A DNA stretch of 64,000 nt, from NCBI GenBank assembly GCA_035222895.1, contig JAVYIG010000691.1, positions 1 to 64,000 of the forward strand, written 5' to 3'. This stretch comes from Strongylocentrotus droebachiensis (taxonomy: Eukaryota > Echinodermata > Echinoidea > Camarodonta > Strongylocentrotidae). Positions 49,901 through 55,813 of the stretch are shown in pieces. The notes beneath the pieces were generated by a model. It worked only from the letters and a program-made list of their open reading frames with translations, did not search any database and had not been told where the DNA came from. The position numbers and the translations under genes were made by a program. How positions within the stretch are numbered: the first letter of the stretch is position 1; every line of letters begins with the position of its first letter.

Positions 49901-50395
49901 ACAGATTACCACTCACCTCTGAAATTCAGGTTGGTTCATTAGTGTTTTTTTAACCTCTCTCTTACAAATGCAATTACTTTTATTCGTCGAGATATTTCAG
50001 AAGCAGCAAAACTGAACTATCTTCCGTTTGCGGATTTCACAGTCATCTGTAAAATAAACAATGACTAATGTAATGATAAGTTATTGTAAATCGCTTTGAT
50101 GCTTTTACTTGTGACAGGAAAGCTGCTGTATACAAATTCGGTCATCATCATTCATTTTCTTTACAAATAATACTACTACATTTTTGATAGTTGTATCATC
50201 AGTACTATTACTGTCATTGTTTTCCTCGCTATTAGTGTTGCTGTATAGACAATAATGTTTTATCTTTCCTAAATCCTCTTTTTTTGGACACACAGGGTCT
50301 GGGGATCTGTAAGCAATTCCGAAAATTTCGCTAAAGCTTTCAACTGCCCGACCGGATCACCCATGAATCCTACAAAGAAGTGTGGTGTCTGGTAA
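18157..50395 (+). CDS. M13 zinc metallopeptidase (ECE/neprilysin-like), 21 exons
   Basis: This gene encodes a type II membrane zinc endopeptidase of the neprilysin / endothelin-converting-enzyme family. Members trim short extracellular or secretory-pathway peptides. The 21 exons listed below join in phase into 786 visible residues, numbered here from the first complete codon. The order is: cytosolic tail 1-64, signal anchor about 65-86 after RTRLEKRL, short stalk, M13 N-terminal domain ([14 protein letters not shown] near 130), and catalytic domain. NAYY lies near 578. The zinc site HELMH is 620-624, with Glu621 catalytic. The third ligand is Glu682 in GENIADNGG. HSPxxFR and the terminal CGVW are also present. 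The [14 protein letters not shown] junction resembles ECE more than neprilysin. Canonical HExTH is HELMH here, a change at a non-catalytic position. No ATG occurs before the anchor, so an upstream first exon is missing from this model. All listed exons look intact. Confidence 0.95.
21090..21225. repeat. (GTA)n microsatellite
   Basis: An imperfect GTA/GTG trinucleotide tract of about 130 bp lies in intron 1, next to the SINE at 21239. Open frames over it are poly-Val or poly-Thr artefacts. Confidence 0.9.
21239..21490 (+). repeat. tRNA-derived SINE in intron 1
   Basis: The body matches the family at 34.3 kb: gtagatcaatgtcttgtggc, an actccactcaggtg box, a cttgaaatgctagagtgcca segment and the tail tcaagtctgacagacacgag ending in caagaaccc. 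The tRNA-like head is mostly lost. Confidence 0.65.
23040..23130 (-). repeat. SINE head with B box (- strand)
   Basis: Read on the - strand, a tRNA-like head carries the B-box core GTTCGAGTCCCGCCGCGG and an A-box-like GTCTAGTGGATACGTCGCC. The same head occurs at 34.35-34.43 kb. Only a short diverged piece of the body follows. Confidence 0.65.
24060..24275 (+). repeat. Diverged SINE body and tail in intron 1
   Basis: The segment contains tgcatttcaaggaattattc, then an aactccacccgggt box and the tail gtggagcgccaggagtgtca followed by aatctgacagacatgagcgc. The tail is shared with the copies at 21.4 kb and 34.2 kb. Confidence 0.5.
25787..26070. mobile_element. MITE, 'agatcgactttaagttgg' family, copy A
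   Basis: Both ends are mutually inverted: ttagatcgactttaagttgg on the left, ccaacttaaagtcgatctta on the right, extending out to atggagagtttttcacaaa. The left arm continues through aattaactatgacagg and pairs with ccatagttaagt. It lies in intron 1 and is related to 47338-47640. It has no coding capacity. Confidence 0.7.
27540..27779 (+). mobile_element. 3' end of a CR1/L2-like LINE
   Basis: The sequence from gggccccgctcacaagctta onward ends in gttttgaataaaatgaac and then tandem TGAAC pentamers (four in all) with no poly(A). Such short tandem 3' repeats are typical of CR1/L2-type non-LTR elements. No reverse-transcriptase reading frame remains upstream, so the copy is strongly 5'-truncated. It lies in intron 1. 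Confidence 0.6.
28157..28237 (+). CDS. M13 peptidase exon 2: stalk
   Basis: The acceptor is atatcttacag and the donor is ctcag|gttagt. The exon encodes about 27 residues including [15 protein letters not shown], the Cys-containing stalk that follows the membrane anchor in ECE-type enzymes. Both junctions split a codon after its first base. Confidence 0.88.
28379..28864. mobile_element. MITE with TTA flanks, packed with TACGC motifs
   Basis: The ends are a perfect 12-bp inverted repeat (AGCCCCTTTCAC / GTGAAAGGGGCT) with TTA on both sides. A 3-bp TWA duplication is typical of PIF/Harbinger elements. The interior is dominated by more than 20 copies of TACGC or GCGTA in both orientations. It begins 141 bp after exon 2, in intron 2. 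Open frames on its - strand (28239-28550, 28656-28850) are artefacts of the motif array. Confidence 0.8.
30058..30174 (+). repeat. SINE-like segment interrupted by a MITE
   Basis: A tRNA-like B box (caggttcgatgctc) lies near 30145-30158 and the body reads gacggatggggacg. The sequence resumes after the MITE at 30550 as acgtcagtcccagacg. The two pieces look like one SINE split by the insertion. Confidence 0.4.
30179..30545. mobile_element. TTAA-flanked MITE (piggyBac-like ends)
   Basis: A perfect 14-bp terminal inverted repeat, AGGGGCATGTTCCC / GGGAACATGCCCCT, is flanked on both sides by TTAA, the piggyBac target. The 367-bp interior is GC-richer than its surroundings and non-coding. It ends about 100 bp before exon 3 of the peptidase. 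Confidence 0.85.
30645..30806 (+). CDS. M13 peptidase exon 3: N-terminal domain start
   Basis: The acceptor is ttttcaatttccag and the donor is taaag|gtaaga. It encodes [20 protein letters not shown] followed by [20 protein letters not shown], the conserved M13 N-terminal motif (DPCxDFYxYxCGGW). The DPC and SCGGW cysteines are family-wide disulfide positions. Confidence 0.95.
31590..31673 (+). CDS. M13 peptidase exon 4 (ends at a GC donor)
   Basis: A very long CT-rich tract ends ccctctccag. The exon encodes [20 protein letters not shown] then FYQSCMNE, matching the M13 helix ending in C(M/I)NE. The best donor is gaag|gcaagt, a GC donor. It joins to exon 5 as [15 protein letters not shown], which has the same spacing as the family CINE-x5-RGGEPL. 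The only GT alternative, ten bases on (aagt|gtagag), keeps the frame but is weak and adds two residues. Confidence 0.85.
31709..32003. mobile_element. Foldback MITE with ~70-bp TIRs, copy 1
   Basis: The left arm atgcctcagtcacaccttt... runs on through ctgcgtatttatggcaagcc to aacattta. The right arm is its complement, ending gtatgactgaggc. The interior has repeated ttcttgatatcaagaa palindromes. It begins 36 bp after the exon 4 donor, in intron 4. The same family occurs at 41973-42178. Confidence 0.85.
33415..33623 (+). CDS. M13 peptidase exon 5
   Basis: The acceptor is gttttctatacag and the donor is taacg|gtatgg. It encodes [20 protein letters not shown] followed by [20 protein letters not shown] and on to SNAHILT. 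GGWPV is a family landmark. The exon ends between codons. Confidence 0.93.
34143..34430 (-). repeat. Near-complete tRNA-derived SINE (- strand)
   Basis: On the - strand it starts with a tRNA-like head (gtggtcgagtggatacgtcg, then a ggttcgagccccgccgccgc B box). The body follows (tttggcaagacattgatcta, then the actccacccaggtgaagtaa box), then aaatctgactgacatgagcg, ending in an ATT tail. This is the fullest copy of the family in the window and lies in intron 5. Confidence 0.8.
34684..34746 (+). CDS. M13 peptidase exon 6
   Basis: The acceptor is tttttgtttcag and the donor is ataaag|gtaagt. It is 21 codons, [21 protein letters not shown], corresponding to the family motif DQxxLGLxxRDYY. It begins and ends between codons. 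NES is a potential N-glycosylation site. Confidence 0.93.
35193..35315 (+). CDS. M13 peptidase exon 7
   Basis: The acceptor is tttattttgcag and the donor is gcaaac|gtgagt. It encodes 41 codons, [20 protein letters not shown] to NFEKKMAN, a helical segment of the N-terminal domain. Both boundaries fall between codons. Confidence 0.92.
35839..35925 (+). CDS. M13 peptidase exon 8
   Basis: The acceptor is gtttttcttttcag and the donor is cctgct|gtgagt. It encodes 29 codons, [29 protein letters not shown], matching the family KRRD..xxYxKxTxxELxxxxP segment. Both boundaries fall between codons. Confidence 0.9.
36061..36106. repeat. 23-bp tandem repeat, two copies
   Basis: The unit gtatccgtgtgcccctgaaa plus a 3-bp spacer is repeated at a 23-bp period inside intron 8. 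Confidence 0.75.
36391..36510. repeat. Purine-rich tract in intron 8
   Basis: About 120 bp are almost entirely A and G with scattered T and C. The end lies about 90 bp upstream of exon 9. Arg/Glu-rich or Ser/Leu-rich open frames over it are composition artefacts. Confidence 0.7.
36601..36728 (+). CDS. M13 peptidase exon 9
   Basis: The acceptor is tttttctgatcttcag and the donor is aaacag|gtaaca. It encodes [20 protein letters not shown] followed by [23 protein letters not shown] and YxPxYL are typical of M13. It ends two bases into a codon. Confidence 0.92.
37171..37264 (+). CDS. M13 peptidase exon 10
   Basis: The acceptor is tttttgcataccag and the donor is ctcaag|gtacag. Joined to exon 9 it gives [20 protein letters not shown] and on to RQTFLK, the family R(T/D)xxNYxxWR segment. 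NRT is a potential glycosylation site. Confidence 0.92.
37285..37475. repeat. Short repeat with inverted ends in intron 10
   Basis: The left part holds tgcttatgcgacaac and the right part holds its near complement gttgtcgcctgagca. Between them are ccctaatcctaacc-type repeats. This looks like a small dispersed element but the ends are not sharply defined. Confidence 0.35.
37639..37730. repeat. 39-bp tandem repeat (2.3 units)
   Basis: The unit beginning ggactagtagccccagacaa recurs exactly at 37639 and 37678, then partly and diverged at 37717. It lies in intron 10, downstream of a run of 16 G at about 37556-37571. Confidence 0.85.
38103..38231 (+). CDS. M13 peptidase exon 11
   Basis: The acceptor is gattttacag and the donor is aaacg|gtagga. 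It encodes [20 protein letters not shown] then [20 protein letters not shown]. RWxxC and ALGxLFVxxxF are conserved M13 landmarks. It is 43 codons with both ends between codons. Confidence 0.95.
38871..38969 (+). CDS. M13 peptidase exon 12
   Basis: The acceptor is ttttttccccaaaag and the donor is cagaag|gtgagt. It encodes [20 protein letters not shown] then [13 protein letters not shown]. The WMDxxTxxxAxxKA motif is typical of the family. NTT is a potential glycosylation site. Confidence 0.95.
39190..39412 (+). repeat. tRNA-derived SINE (second family) in intron 12
   Basis: The A box tagctcagttggtagagca is near perfect and the B box (gggtttgaaacc) is close. The body contains gccctttggtaaggcatta, ggtccctcggagaggacata and agccgtcggccgtctgg. 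The anticodon-arm context and 3' half are not a functional tRNA. The body differs from the family at 34.3 kb. Confidence 0.8.
39417..40447. mobile_element. Non-autonomous DNA transposon, TA flanks
   Basis: The ends are inverted repeats (CACACAGAGAAA... / ...TTTCTCTGTGTG) with TA on both sides. The last 350 bp hold about a dozen copies of GGGTGTAAAT / ATTTACACCC-like motifs in alternating orientation, alternating with ACTCCC. There is no transposase frame. It abuts the SINE at 39190-39412, in intron 12. Confidence 0.75.
40688..41020 (+). repeat. tRNA-derived SINE just before exon 13
   Basis: The head gtgccgtggcatattggttc is followed by a good B box (ggattcgaatcccgg), then cgctaatgtcctttgataag and a long tail ending attaagcggtatatgaat. 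It ends about 40 bp before exon 13, so the exon acceptor lies close to SINE sequence. Confidence 0.7.
41060..41137 (+). CDS. M13 peptidase exon 13
   Basis: The acceptor is cttccttcttacag and the donor is aaagga|gtaagt. It encodes [30 protein letters not shown]-type spacing is conserved. If the intron were retained the frame would run another 44 codons to a TAA at 41270-41272. Confidence 0.92.
41266..41662. mobile_element. MITE with TIR aaaggtgagttct, copy 2
   Basis: The left end ttaaagataaaggtgagttc and the right end accagaaatcacctttatct then ttaa are inverted repeats. The interior matches 11951-12352 in inverted orientation. It starts about 130 bp after exon 13, in intron 13. An A-rich tract lies just inside the left end. 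Confidence 0.75.
41973..42178. mobile_element. Foldback MITE with long TIRs, copy 2
   Basis: The left arm atgcctcagtcacacatttg continues through ctgcgtatttatggcaagcc. The right arm is its complement, ending ggtgtgactgaggcat. TA flanks both ends. The family is the same as 31709-32003 but this copy is shorter. It lies in intron 13. Confidence 0.85.
42331..42400. repeat. (ATT)n-T-run-G-run block
   Basis: An ATT tract passes into about 11 T and then long G runs broken by single A or C bases, in intron 13. Confidence 0.85.
42753..42790 (+). pseudogene. Relic of a duplicated exon 14 start
   Basis: An acceptor-like ggtttag is followed by codons reading [12 protein letters not shown], against [12 protein letters not shown] at the start of exon 14. 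The first 35 bases match at 27 positions and most differences are conservative in protein. The remainder of the exon and any donor are absent. The copy lies 91 bp upstream of exon 14, not a multiple of three, so using its acceptor and reading through meets TGA soon after. Confidence 0.6.
42844..43006 (+). CDS. M13 peptidase exon 14: NAYY segment
   Basis: The acceptor is tatttcttctag and the donor is gatca|gtaagt. It encodes [20 protein letters not shown] and on to [21 protein letters not shown] is the substrate main-chain binding motif of M13 enzymes. It ends one base into a codon. Confidence 0.95.
43080..43400. repeat. (CTA)n microsatellite in intron 14
   Basis: About 320 bp of CTA/ACT trinucleotides with CTG and TTA interruptions begin 70 bp after exon 14. 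Poly-Leu and Tyr-rich open frames over it are artefacts. Confidence 0.95.
43810..43861 (+). CDS. M13 peptidase exon 15: FPAGILQPP
   Basis: The acceptor is ttcccatttag and the donor is ttcaag|gtaatt. This 52-base exon encodes [16 protein letters not shown], a near-invariant M13 strand motif just before the zinc helix. The split codons at both ends match exons 14 and 16. Confidence 0.95.
44367..44434 (+). CDS. M13 peptidase exon 16: HExxH zinc motif (GC donor)
   Basis: The acceptor is a T run ending ttacag. The exon encodes [22 protein letters not shown], with zinc ligands His620 and His624 and catalytic Glu621. The donor is acaaag|gcaagt, a GC donor. The nearest GT, four bases on, would shift the frame and run into TGA within exon 17. 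The GC donor restores [16 protein letters not shown]. Confidence 0.96.
44450..44770 (-). repeat. Possible LINE 3' end in intron 16
   Basis: Read on the - strand, a non-coding stretch ends in tandem TTCAA-type repeats (the + strand shows ttgaattggattgaattgaa). This resembles the short tandem 3' tails of the two LINE ends in this window but no reverse-transcriptase frame is left. Confidence 0.3.
45158..45200. repeat. (TG)n-Gn hybrid microsatellite
   Basis: About nine TG units pass directly into a long G run, then TGGGGG, inside intron 16. Confidence 0.9.
45396..45526 (+). CDS. M13 peptidase exon 17
   Basis: The acceptor is cttttttgttaaaag and the donor is atgaat|gtgagt. It encodes [20 protein letters not shown] and on to [18 protein letters not shown], the family GxxxDxDGNLxxWW...QYxxY block. 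Confidence 0.95.
45937..46002 (+). CDS. M13 peptidase exon 18: third zinc ligand
   Basis: The acceptor is cgttatacctag and the donor is ttcatg|gtgagt. It encodes [22 protein letters not shown]. Glu682 in GENIAD is the third zinc ligand and Asp686 is the conserved Asp of the same motif. Confidence 0.96.
47018..47116 (+). CDS. M13 peptidase exon 19
   Basis: The acceptor ttattattaacag follows an ATT microsatellite, so the pyrimidine tract is poor. The donor is ggccag|gtaaga. It encodes [20 protein letters not shown] and [13 protein letters not shown]; LPGxxxxxxQxFFxxFxQ is a family motif. Confidence 0.95.
47338..47640. mobile_element. MITE, 'agatcgactttaagttgg' family, copy B
   Basis: The ends CTGGGGAGTGTTTTACAAAG and CTTTGTGAAACACTCCCCAG are inverted repeats, followed inward by gatcgacttgaatttggact and its near complement. 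It matches 25787-26070 in both arms. It lies in intron 19. I could not define a target duplication. Confidence 0.75.
47975..48225 (-). repeat. tRNA-derived SINE (third family), - strand
   Basis: On the - strand a tRNA-like head, agagcgtccgcctcacaacc, leads to a perfect B box in gtgggttcgaaccccggccg. The body follows (gatgggagttgttgctgcct, ggcgctgctcagtggctgcc) and ends in an ATT/AT tail. Confidence 0.8.
48327..49698. mobile_element. 1.37-kb non-autonomous DNA transposon, TA flanks
   Basis: The ends GGTTTTCCCGCCCAATTTCA and its complement (TGAAATCGGGCGGGAAAACC, one mismatch) continue inward through tcagagttgcat. TA flanks both sides. There is no transposase frame. A TTAA-flanked MITE is nested in its middle (48887-49263). 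It fills half of intron 19. Confidence 0.8.
48887..49263. mobile_element. TTAA-flanked MITE nested in a larger element
   Basis: The ends AGGGATCGTGTAAC and GTTACCGGATCCCT are imperfect inverted repeats flanked by TTAA on both sides. The end sequence resembles 54571-55091. It is nested inside the 48327-49698 element, so it is the younger insertion. Confidence 0.75.
49853..49929 (+). CDS. M13 peptidase exon 20
   Basis: The acceptor is attttttcctag and the donor is attcag|gttggt. It encodes [25 protein letters not shown]. The conserved WC and the substrate-binding His of HSPxxFR are here; the Arg codon is split with exon 21. Confidence 0.95.
50296..50395 (+). CDS. M13 peptidase exon 21: C terminus and stop
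   Basis: The acceptor is ttggacacacag. It encodes [32 protein letters not shown], then TAA at 50393-50395. The FxC..GSPMNP..KCxVW end is the diagnostic M13 C terminus, so this is the true terminus. Confidence 0.97.
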
Positions 50396-51765
50396 CATAA
50401 AGACTATCATTAGATCATCTGCTCAATTCTGTCAAACGGAAAAGTCTACCGTGGAAGTACGTCTCCAAAGATGCTCCAAAACTCCGCAAATCACACCCCG
50501 AGCGACCTCACGAAATTTGACGTTCAACTGTAATGATTCTGTCAACTGGTACTACGCCGGATAATTTTTTATTTTGTCAATCGCCCTAGCTATCACAGCT
50601 CTGAAAAATCTGTATTCACAGTAACAAAATGTTCAGAATATTTCGATTCTTCAATCAAGTGTTTTGATTAGAATATTATAGGCGAATTTGGCCTTTCAGT
50701 TAAAGTTTTGTAGTAGAGGCTTTAGAGAAGATGGAGCTAATTTCAGGGCAGGAATAGTCTGAGACACCTTCCTTGAGAGACGAGAGAACTAGCTGAAGGA
50801 TACCTCGATATGAAGAAGGTTGCAATTAAAACATGATTGTTCTAAATTCAGTGAACTATTTTGTATTGTCTATCAATTAGGTTTGCAATCATACTTGGAT
50901 ATCCCAATCATGTTTCAGGATTACAGAACAGGAAGTGAGGAATACAGTATTGAAACCCCTAAAAACAGTTCCAATCAAACCATTACAGATTATATCAGTT
51001 TTGAGAAAAACAATGTATCAATATCCAATTATTAAGATGTCGTTTTCTACGTTTTGTTAATATATTTTTTAATTTGATTGTTCTAAAAGTTGTACTCTGT
51101 TATAAATATTATAATACGATGTAGAATATTGCTGTTACATGAAAAGTATTTATTTCCCTTCTTCTTTTACATTCCCTTCATTTTTTTTTTCTTCTGTTTT
51201 ACTCCCCTTCTCCATTTTTCTTTGTCTCAATTCAATTCCGTTCATTTCTCCCACTGTTTTCCCCATAGTGCTGTGTTAGTCTGTTATTACCCTTTCATTT
51301 CTCCTGTTCACATTATTATCAACACTTACGTATTTTCAAATCAATCACATGTATTATATGAATATGTACAATTGTATATTCAAAATTATGTAAGTAATAG
51401 TGTACAGATCTTTAATGAATGAGAGTGTTAACGCTTGTATTGAGTGAAAATTGTAGATTATTATTGAAAAATGTTTCGTTCAACACGCCAAAAAGTTTTA
51501 TTATATATATATATATATTAATATTCAATTATGTTATGCCCAGGAGCGAAAATCCCGAAATATACAAATCTTGACTACAATGATGTTATTTACAATAAGT
51601 TTCACCAAATTTTTCATGTTGTAATTGCGAGTTTCCTAAAATATTTTGAAGCAATGCTTTTCATTCACTTCATGGATTTGCCTTTGTTTTAACATTGGAT
51701 TCGTGCATGTTTGCAGTGTCAAAATTTATGACAGAATAAATAAAGATTTTCGATTCAAAATGCAT
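50396..51765 (+). other. Probable 3' UTR with AATAAA signals
   Basis: After the peptidase stop there are about 1.35 kb of AT-rich sequence without a convincing gene. Two overlapping AATAAA hexamers at 51735-51744 are the best polyadenylation signals I see. An (AT)n tract lies near 51501-51520. The exact cleavage site is not determined. Confidence 0.5.
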
Positions 51766-52356
51766 CACATCTTTTCAACATTTTTCCATTCTATACGGTA
51801 GAAAAACAGATGTATATAGCAATTTATTAGTAAACAACTACCAGACGTACATGTATCATATTTTATATGAATTTTGATGTTAATATAAAATACAATGCAA
51901 ATCCTCTTGGTAGTGGATATTCCTAACGAGTGAATCCATAACATCCACTAAATTCGAAAATAAATAAAGAAACGAAGAAATAAAATAACGGCAGAACGAT
52001 TAATAGTGGCGTTGGCTACAATCTATTATGCATCCTAGCTTAGACAAAAAAGGTGTAAATTTGAATATCGAGATAGTAATGATAAGATTGATATAAAGTT
52101 CTCGTTAGTCTACATCTATAGCAGTGTATGCATGATTCCATTGTGAGTCCAAAGTTACGAACCCGAACTTTGGTATTGATTCTATTACGACATTCCAGCA
52201 TTCAACGAATCTCACCCATAATCACATTTACGCAAATCATGTGATGGCAATTATCGATAAATGACTTGCAAAGGTAATTAGCTTTCTATTTGATGTGAAA
52301 TGTTAGAACCAATCGACCAGGGAACCGAAATAAATGGAGGTTGAAATATATATATA

Positions 52357-53236
52357 CAGTGCGTCCCAGAAAAAACGAAACCGAGAAGTATCGATGTTTT
52401 ATCATAACTTAATCACAACCATAATTAATGAATGATACATATTTGGAAAGCTTAGAGTCTCCTCTTTCACTTGATGCTACTCACGTGATGCATATTTCAC
52501 GCATGAGTGATTAAAAGCAATTTGAAGGAAGGAAACCAAAAAGTAAATTGGACGGGCGGTATCTGAATTTCAAAGAAAAATTCATATTTCTAGAAAGTTC
52601 ATTTTCTGCTCTTTCATATGATACCTCAATCAAGAAAAATGAGCCAGGAATAACAAAGTTTTGTTTGTTTAAAGTAGCCCTTACATTTTCATAATTTTAA
52701 CAAACTAATTCGTTTTCACTGGGTGCCTGCCGTAGCAAAAAGCAGATTTGACAAAAGACTTAACTTCGTTTTGTTGACAATCAGCCATGCATGAAGACTC
52801 TCGTCTATGGCTGATTGTCAACGAAACGGAGTTAAGTCTTTTGTTAATTTCGTTTATTGATACGGCAGGCAGCCAGTGAAAACGAATTCGTTTAATAAAA
52901 TTATGGAAATGAAGCACTACTTTAAACAAACAGAACTTTGTCATTCCTCGCTCATTTTTCCTGATTGAGGTGTCATATGAAAGGGCAGAAACTCAACTTT
53001 CTAGAAATGTGAATTTTTCTTCGAAATTCAGATACCGCCCGCCAAATGTCTTTTTGGTTTCCTTCTTTCAAATTGCTTTTAATCACTCATGCGTGAAATA
53101 TGCATTATCTGAGTAGCATCACATGAAAGAAGAGACTCTAAGCTTTCCAAATATGTATCATTCATTAATTATAGTTGTGATTAAGTTATGATAGAACATC
53201 GATACTTCTCGGTTTCGTTTTTTCTGGGACGCACTG
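52357..53236. mobile_element. 880-bp near-perfect palindromic element, TA flanks
   Basis: The left half, starting CAGTGCGTCCCAGAAAAAAC, is the near-exact complement of the right half, ending GTTTTTTCTGGGACGCACTG. The arms are about 430 bp each and the loop about 17 bp at 52789-52805. TA flanks both ends, as in Tc1/mariner elements, and the tip resembles that superfamily. There is no transposase. It lies between the peptidase 3' UTR and the GPCR. Confidence 0.9.
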
Positions 53237-53238
53237 TA

Positions 53239-54570
53239 TAATGAATAAAAGTAAAAAAACGAAGGATGTAAAGGACTTGGGGGAAAGATACATTGTTAGT
53301 AAGAACATAGTATATTCTGAGTTTAATCGTCGTTCAATTCATAAGATCTTGTAAACATTAAAATTTTCAGCCTTGTACAGTTAAACTAGTCGATTTTGTA
53401 ACATTGCAACTCGTCTTTAAGAGTCAAGTGCGTTTTCTGTGAACTATTTATGGTTTTGATTCTTAAGAAATCATGTATTGTCTTTTTCAGAGTTTCTTCC
53501 CCATGATAGACAGATGTTGCGTATTTAGAGAACTGGCAGTGATTCGAATTGTATACCAAATGCTTGTTTTTGTTCGGACTTTGTATGTTTTCTTTTTCTA
53601 CATTTGTCATATCTCTTTATTTTTTCATCTCTGATATCTGTAAAGAACACGTTACAATATATGTAAAGAATGATTGTGCTTCAGTGTTTTTATTACCTTG
53701 TCGTTCCAGTTCACATTGCTATATCTTCAACATCTCCTGACGTTGAATGCATTCATTGCTCTACGCATAGCTTTCCAACCAGGATTACGAAACCTTTACC
53801 GAACGAATATGCCCAGAATTTTAATGTAAAGCCAACGTATACACGTACATTACTTCGGCAGTATATGGAAAGTTTTACTTTACCGTTGTACACAATAAAA
53901 GTGAAAAGAGAAAATTCATTATCAATTTAGATGTTGAATAATTGTTCCCTTTTCTCAAAGGCTGGTATATTAAGTTTTCATCAGCATTGTGCAAACATAG
54001 ACATTCATGTAAATTACAATTGAATTAATATCCATTTTGCTTCCTCCATGTTTACAATGTTCATTATATTTAATTACGAGTTATCCACACTAGAAAATGT
54101 TTTCAATTTTAAATAGGAAAGTATTAGAGACTGTCACCAATTCTGGATTATAGTTGAACATTGTCTCATAACAATCCTTTTTTTTAACATATCAATGGGA
54201 TTGTCATGATTTTAAACTTTAAGTTTGCGAAACCTCGATCTTATAATTAACTATCAATAACTTCGAAAGCTCACAGGGGACCAACATAACTAGTATTCAA
54301 AATATTAAACTAAAAGCCGGGAAATATACCACTTAATTGTTTCGTGATTACTCCAAAGTTAATCATTAATTGTGTCCGCACGGCACATAACTTTGAGTGA
54401 GGACCCTCGGCTGATCGTAGTTATCGTACTAAACTTACGATCACGTCGTTATTATAACTACGAGTAAACTTAAATTTTCGTAACCATGCACGATCCGTAA
54501 CTTCAAGCTAACTTCGAAGTTTGAAAAAATAGAATTAATATTAACAGACTGTCAAATAAACCTAAATTAA
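53239..54570. other. Non-genic AT-rich spacer
   Basis: I see no supportable gene or named repeat between the palindromic element and the next MITE. Short open frames at 53386-53610 (-) and 53549-53930 (+) show no family signature. Confidence 0.45.
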
Positions 54571-55091
54571 AGGGACTTGGTAACATTATTCAGATGAGAG
54601 AAAATAGTGCTAATGTAGTGACTTCAATGCTAGACAATTAAAGAGAATCTGAAAGTTTGAGTGAAAACCGATTATTAATTATAACAATTGGGAAAACCTG
54701 ATCTGATCGATTCCTTAATTCTCCCAACTTTATTATTACAATTTAATTACAATTTCAGGTGAATGTAAATCGTCCCAAAGCAATGAATTGGCCCTTTATA
54801 CCATGTCAGACATTTAAGTGTTGAAAGATTTTTTAAAGCATGTCTCTATTTTGTTTTGCATGGAAAAACGGTTGGGAAAATTCAAAAATGGTTGGTAGAA
54901 TTTACTGTTAGAGGGTGTTGCACAGTGACTACTTCAAAGAAAACCATAAATATCTTTGTGCTTTGAGAGTTTTTTCAGGATTTCTTTTACATGTTAAATG
55001 GTAAGTACAGTAGAAGTGAAATAATAAGTAGTATTTCATACACAAATTGCGCAGTTTTTTCATCAACCTTCAACAATGTTACCGAGTCACT
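54571..55091. mobile_element. TTAA-flanked MITE near the GPCR
   Basis: The ends AGGGACTTGGTAACATTATT and AACAATGTTACCGAGTCACT are imperfect inverted repeats, flanked by TTAA on both sides. The tips resemble those of the nested element at 48887-49263, suggesting one piggyBac-like family. Confidence 0.8.
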
Positions 55092-55813
55092 TTAAAAAAA
55101 GTGTAATGTTATATTTGATCTACATCAATACTTATACCACATCATTTATATTCAACACACACAATACTGAAGCCATTGTAAACATTGCCTTTTCAATTCG
55201 TGAATAGTGAAGCTAATTTACGAGTGTTCATCCAGATCAACATACGACAAACATTAATTTTTATATTACAAGGCTTAAGTTTTAAACATGGAAACATGGT
55301 TTTAAACATTGTGTTGTATGTGTTTAAACACTATATACATTATCGAAAACCTGAAGTTCCTGTTCGTGTATCTACATATATCTACAGTAAACATAAAACA
55401 GAATGATATAAAATATGAAGAGCAAAATCATATTTATGTTTTTTCATGATACCTGTATGTAATCTTAATTTCAAAACAGTTTTTCAATGAAAAAGATTTT
55501 GAAAAATAGTCGTCTATATTTTACCTAAAGACGGGTCAAGCATCGTCAGAGTTTACCATAAAACGAGACAAAAATAATTTAATTGATCCAAAAATAAGAG
55601 TAAAGTCGTCATCAATGGCTTAGAGTTGAATCTAAAGATTATGCGTGATTGGATAAACAAATGTTAATATTAATGGTTTTTTTTTTCGTTTTGATATCCG
55701 TTGTTTAATAATATTGCCCCCCCCCCACCCCTGACCATAGGATCCATGATCCACGAGCGACTGGAGTTTACAAAAGAAAATGTATAAAATCTCATATCAG
55801 TTTAAATATACGG

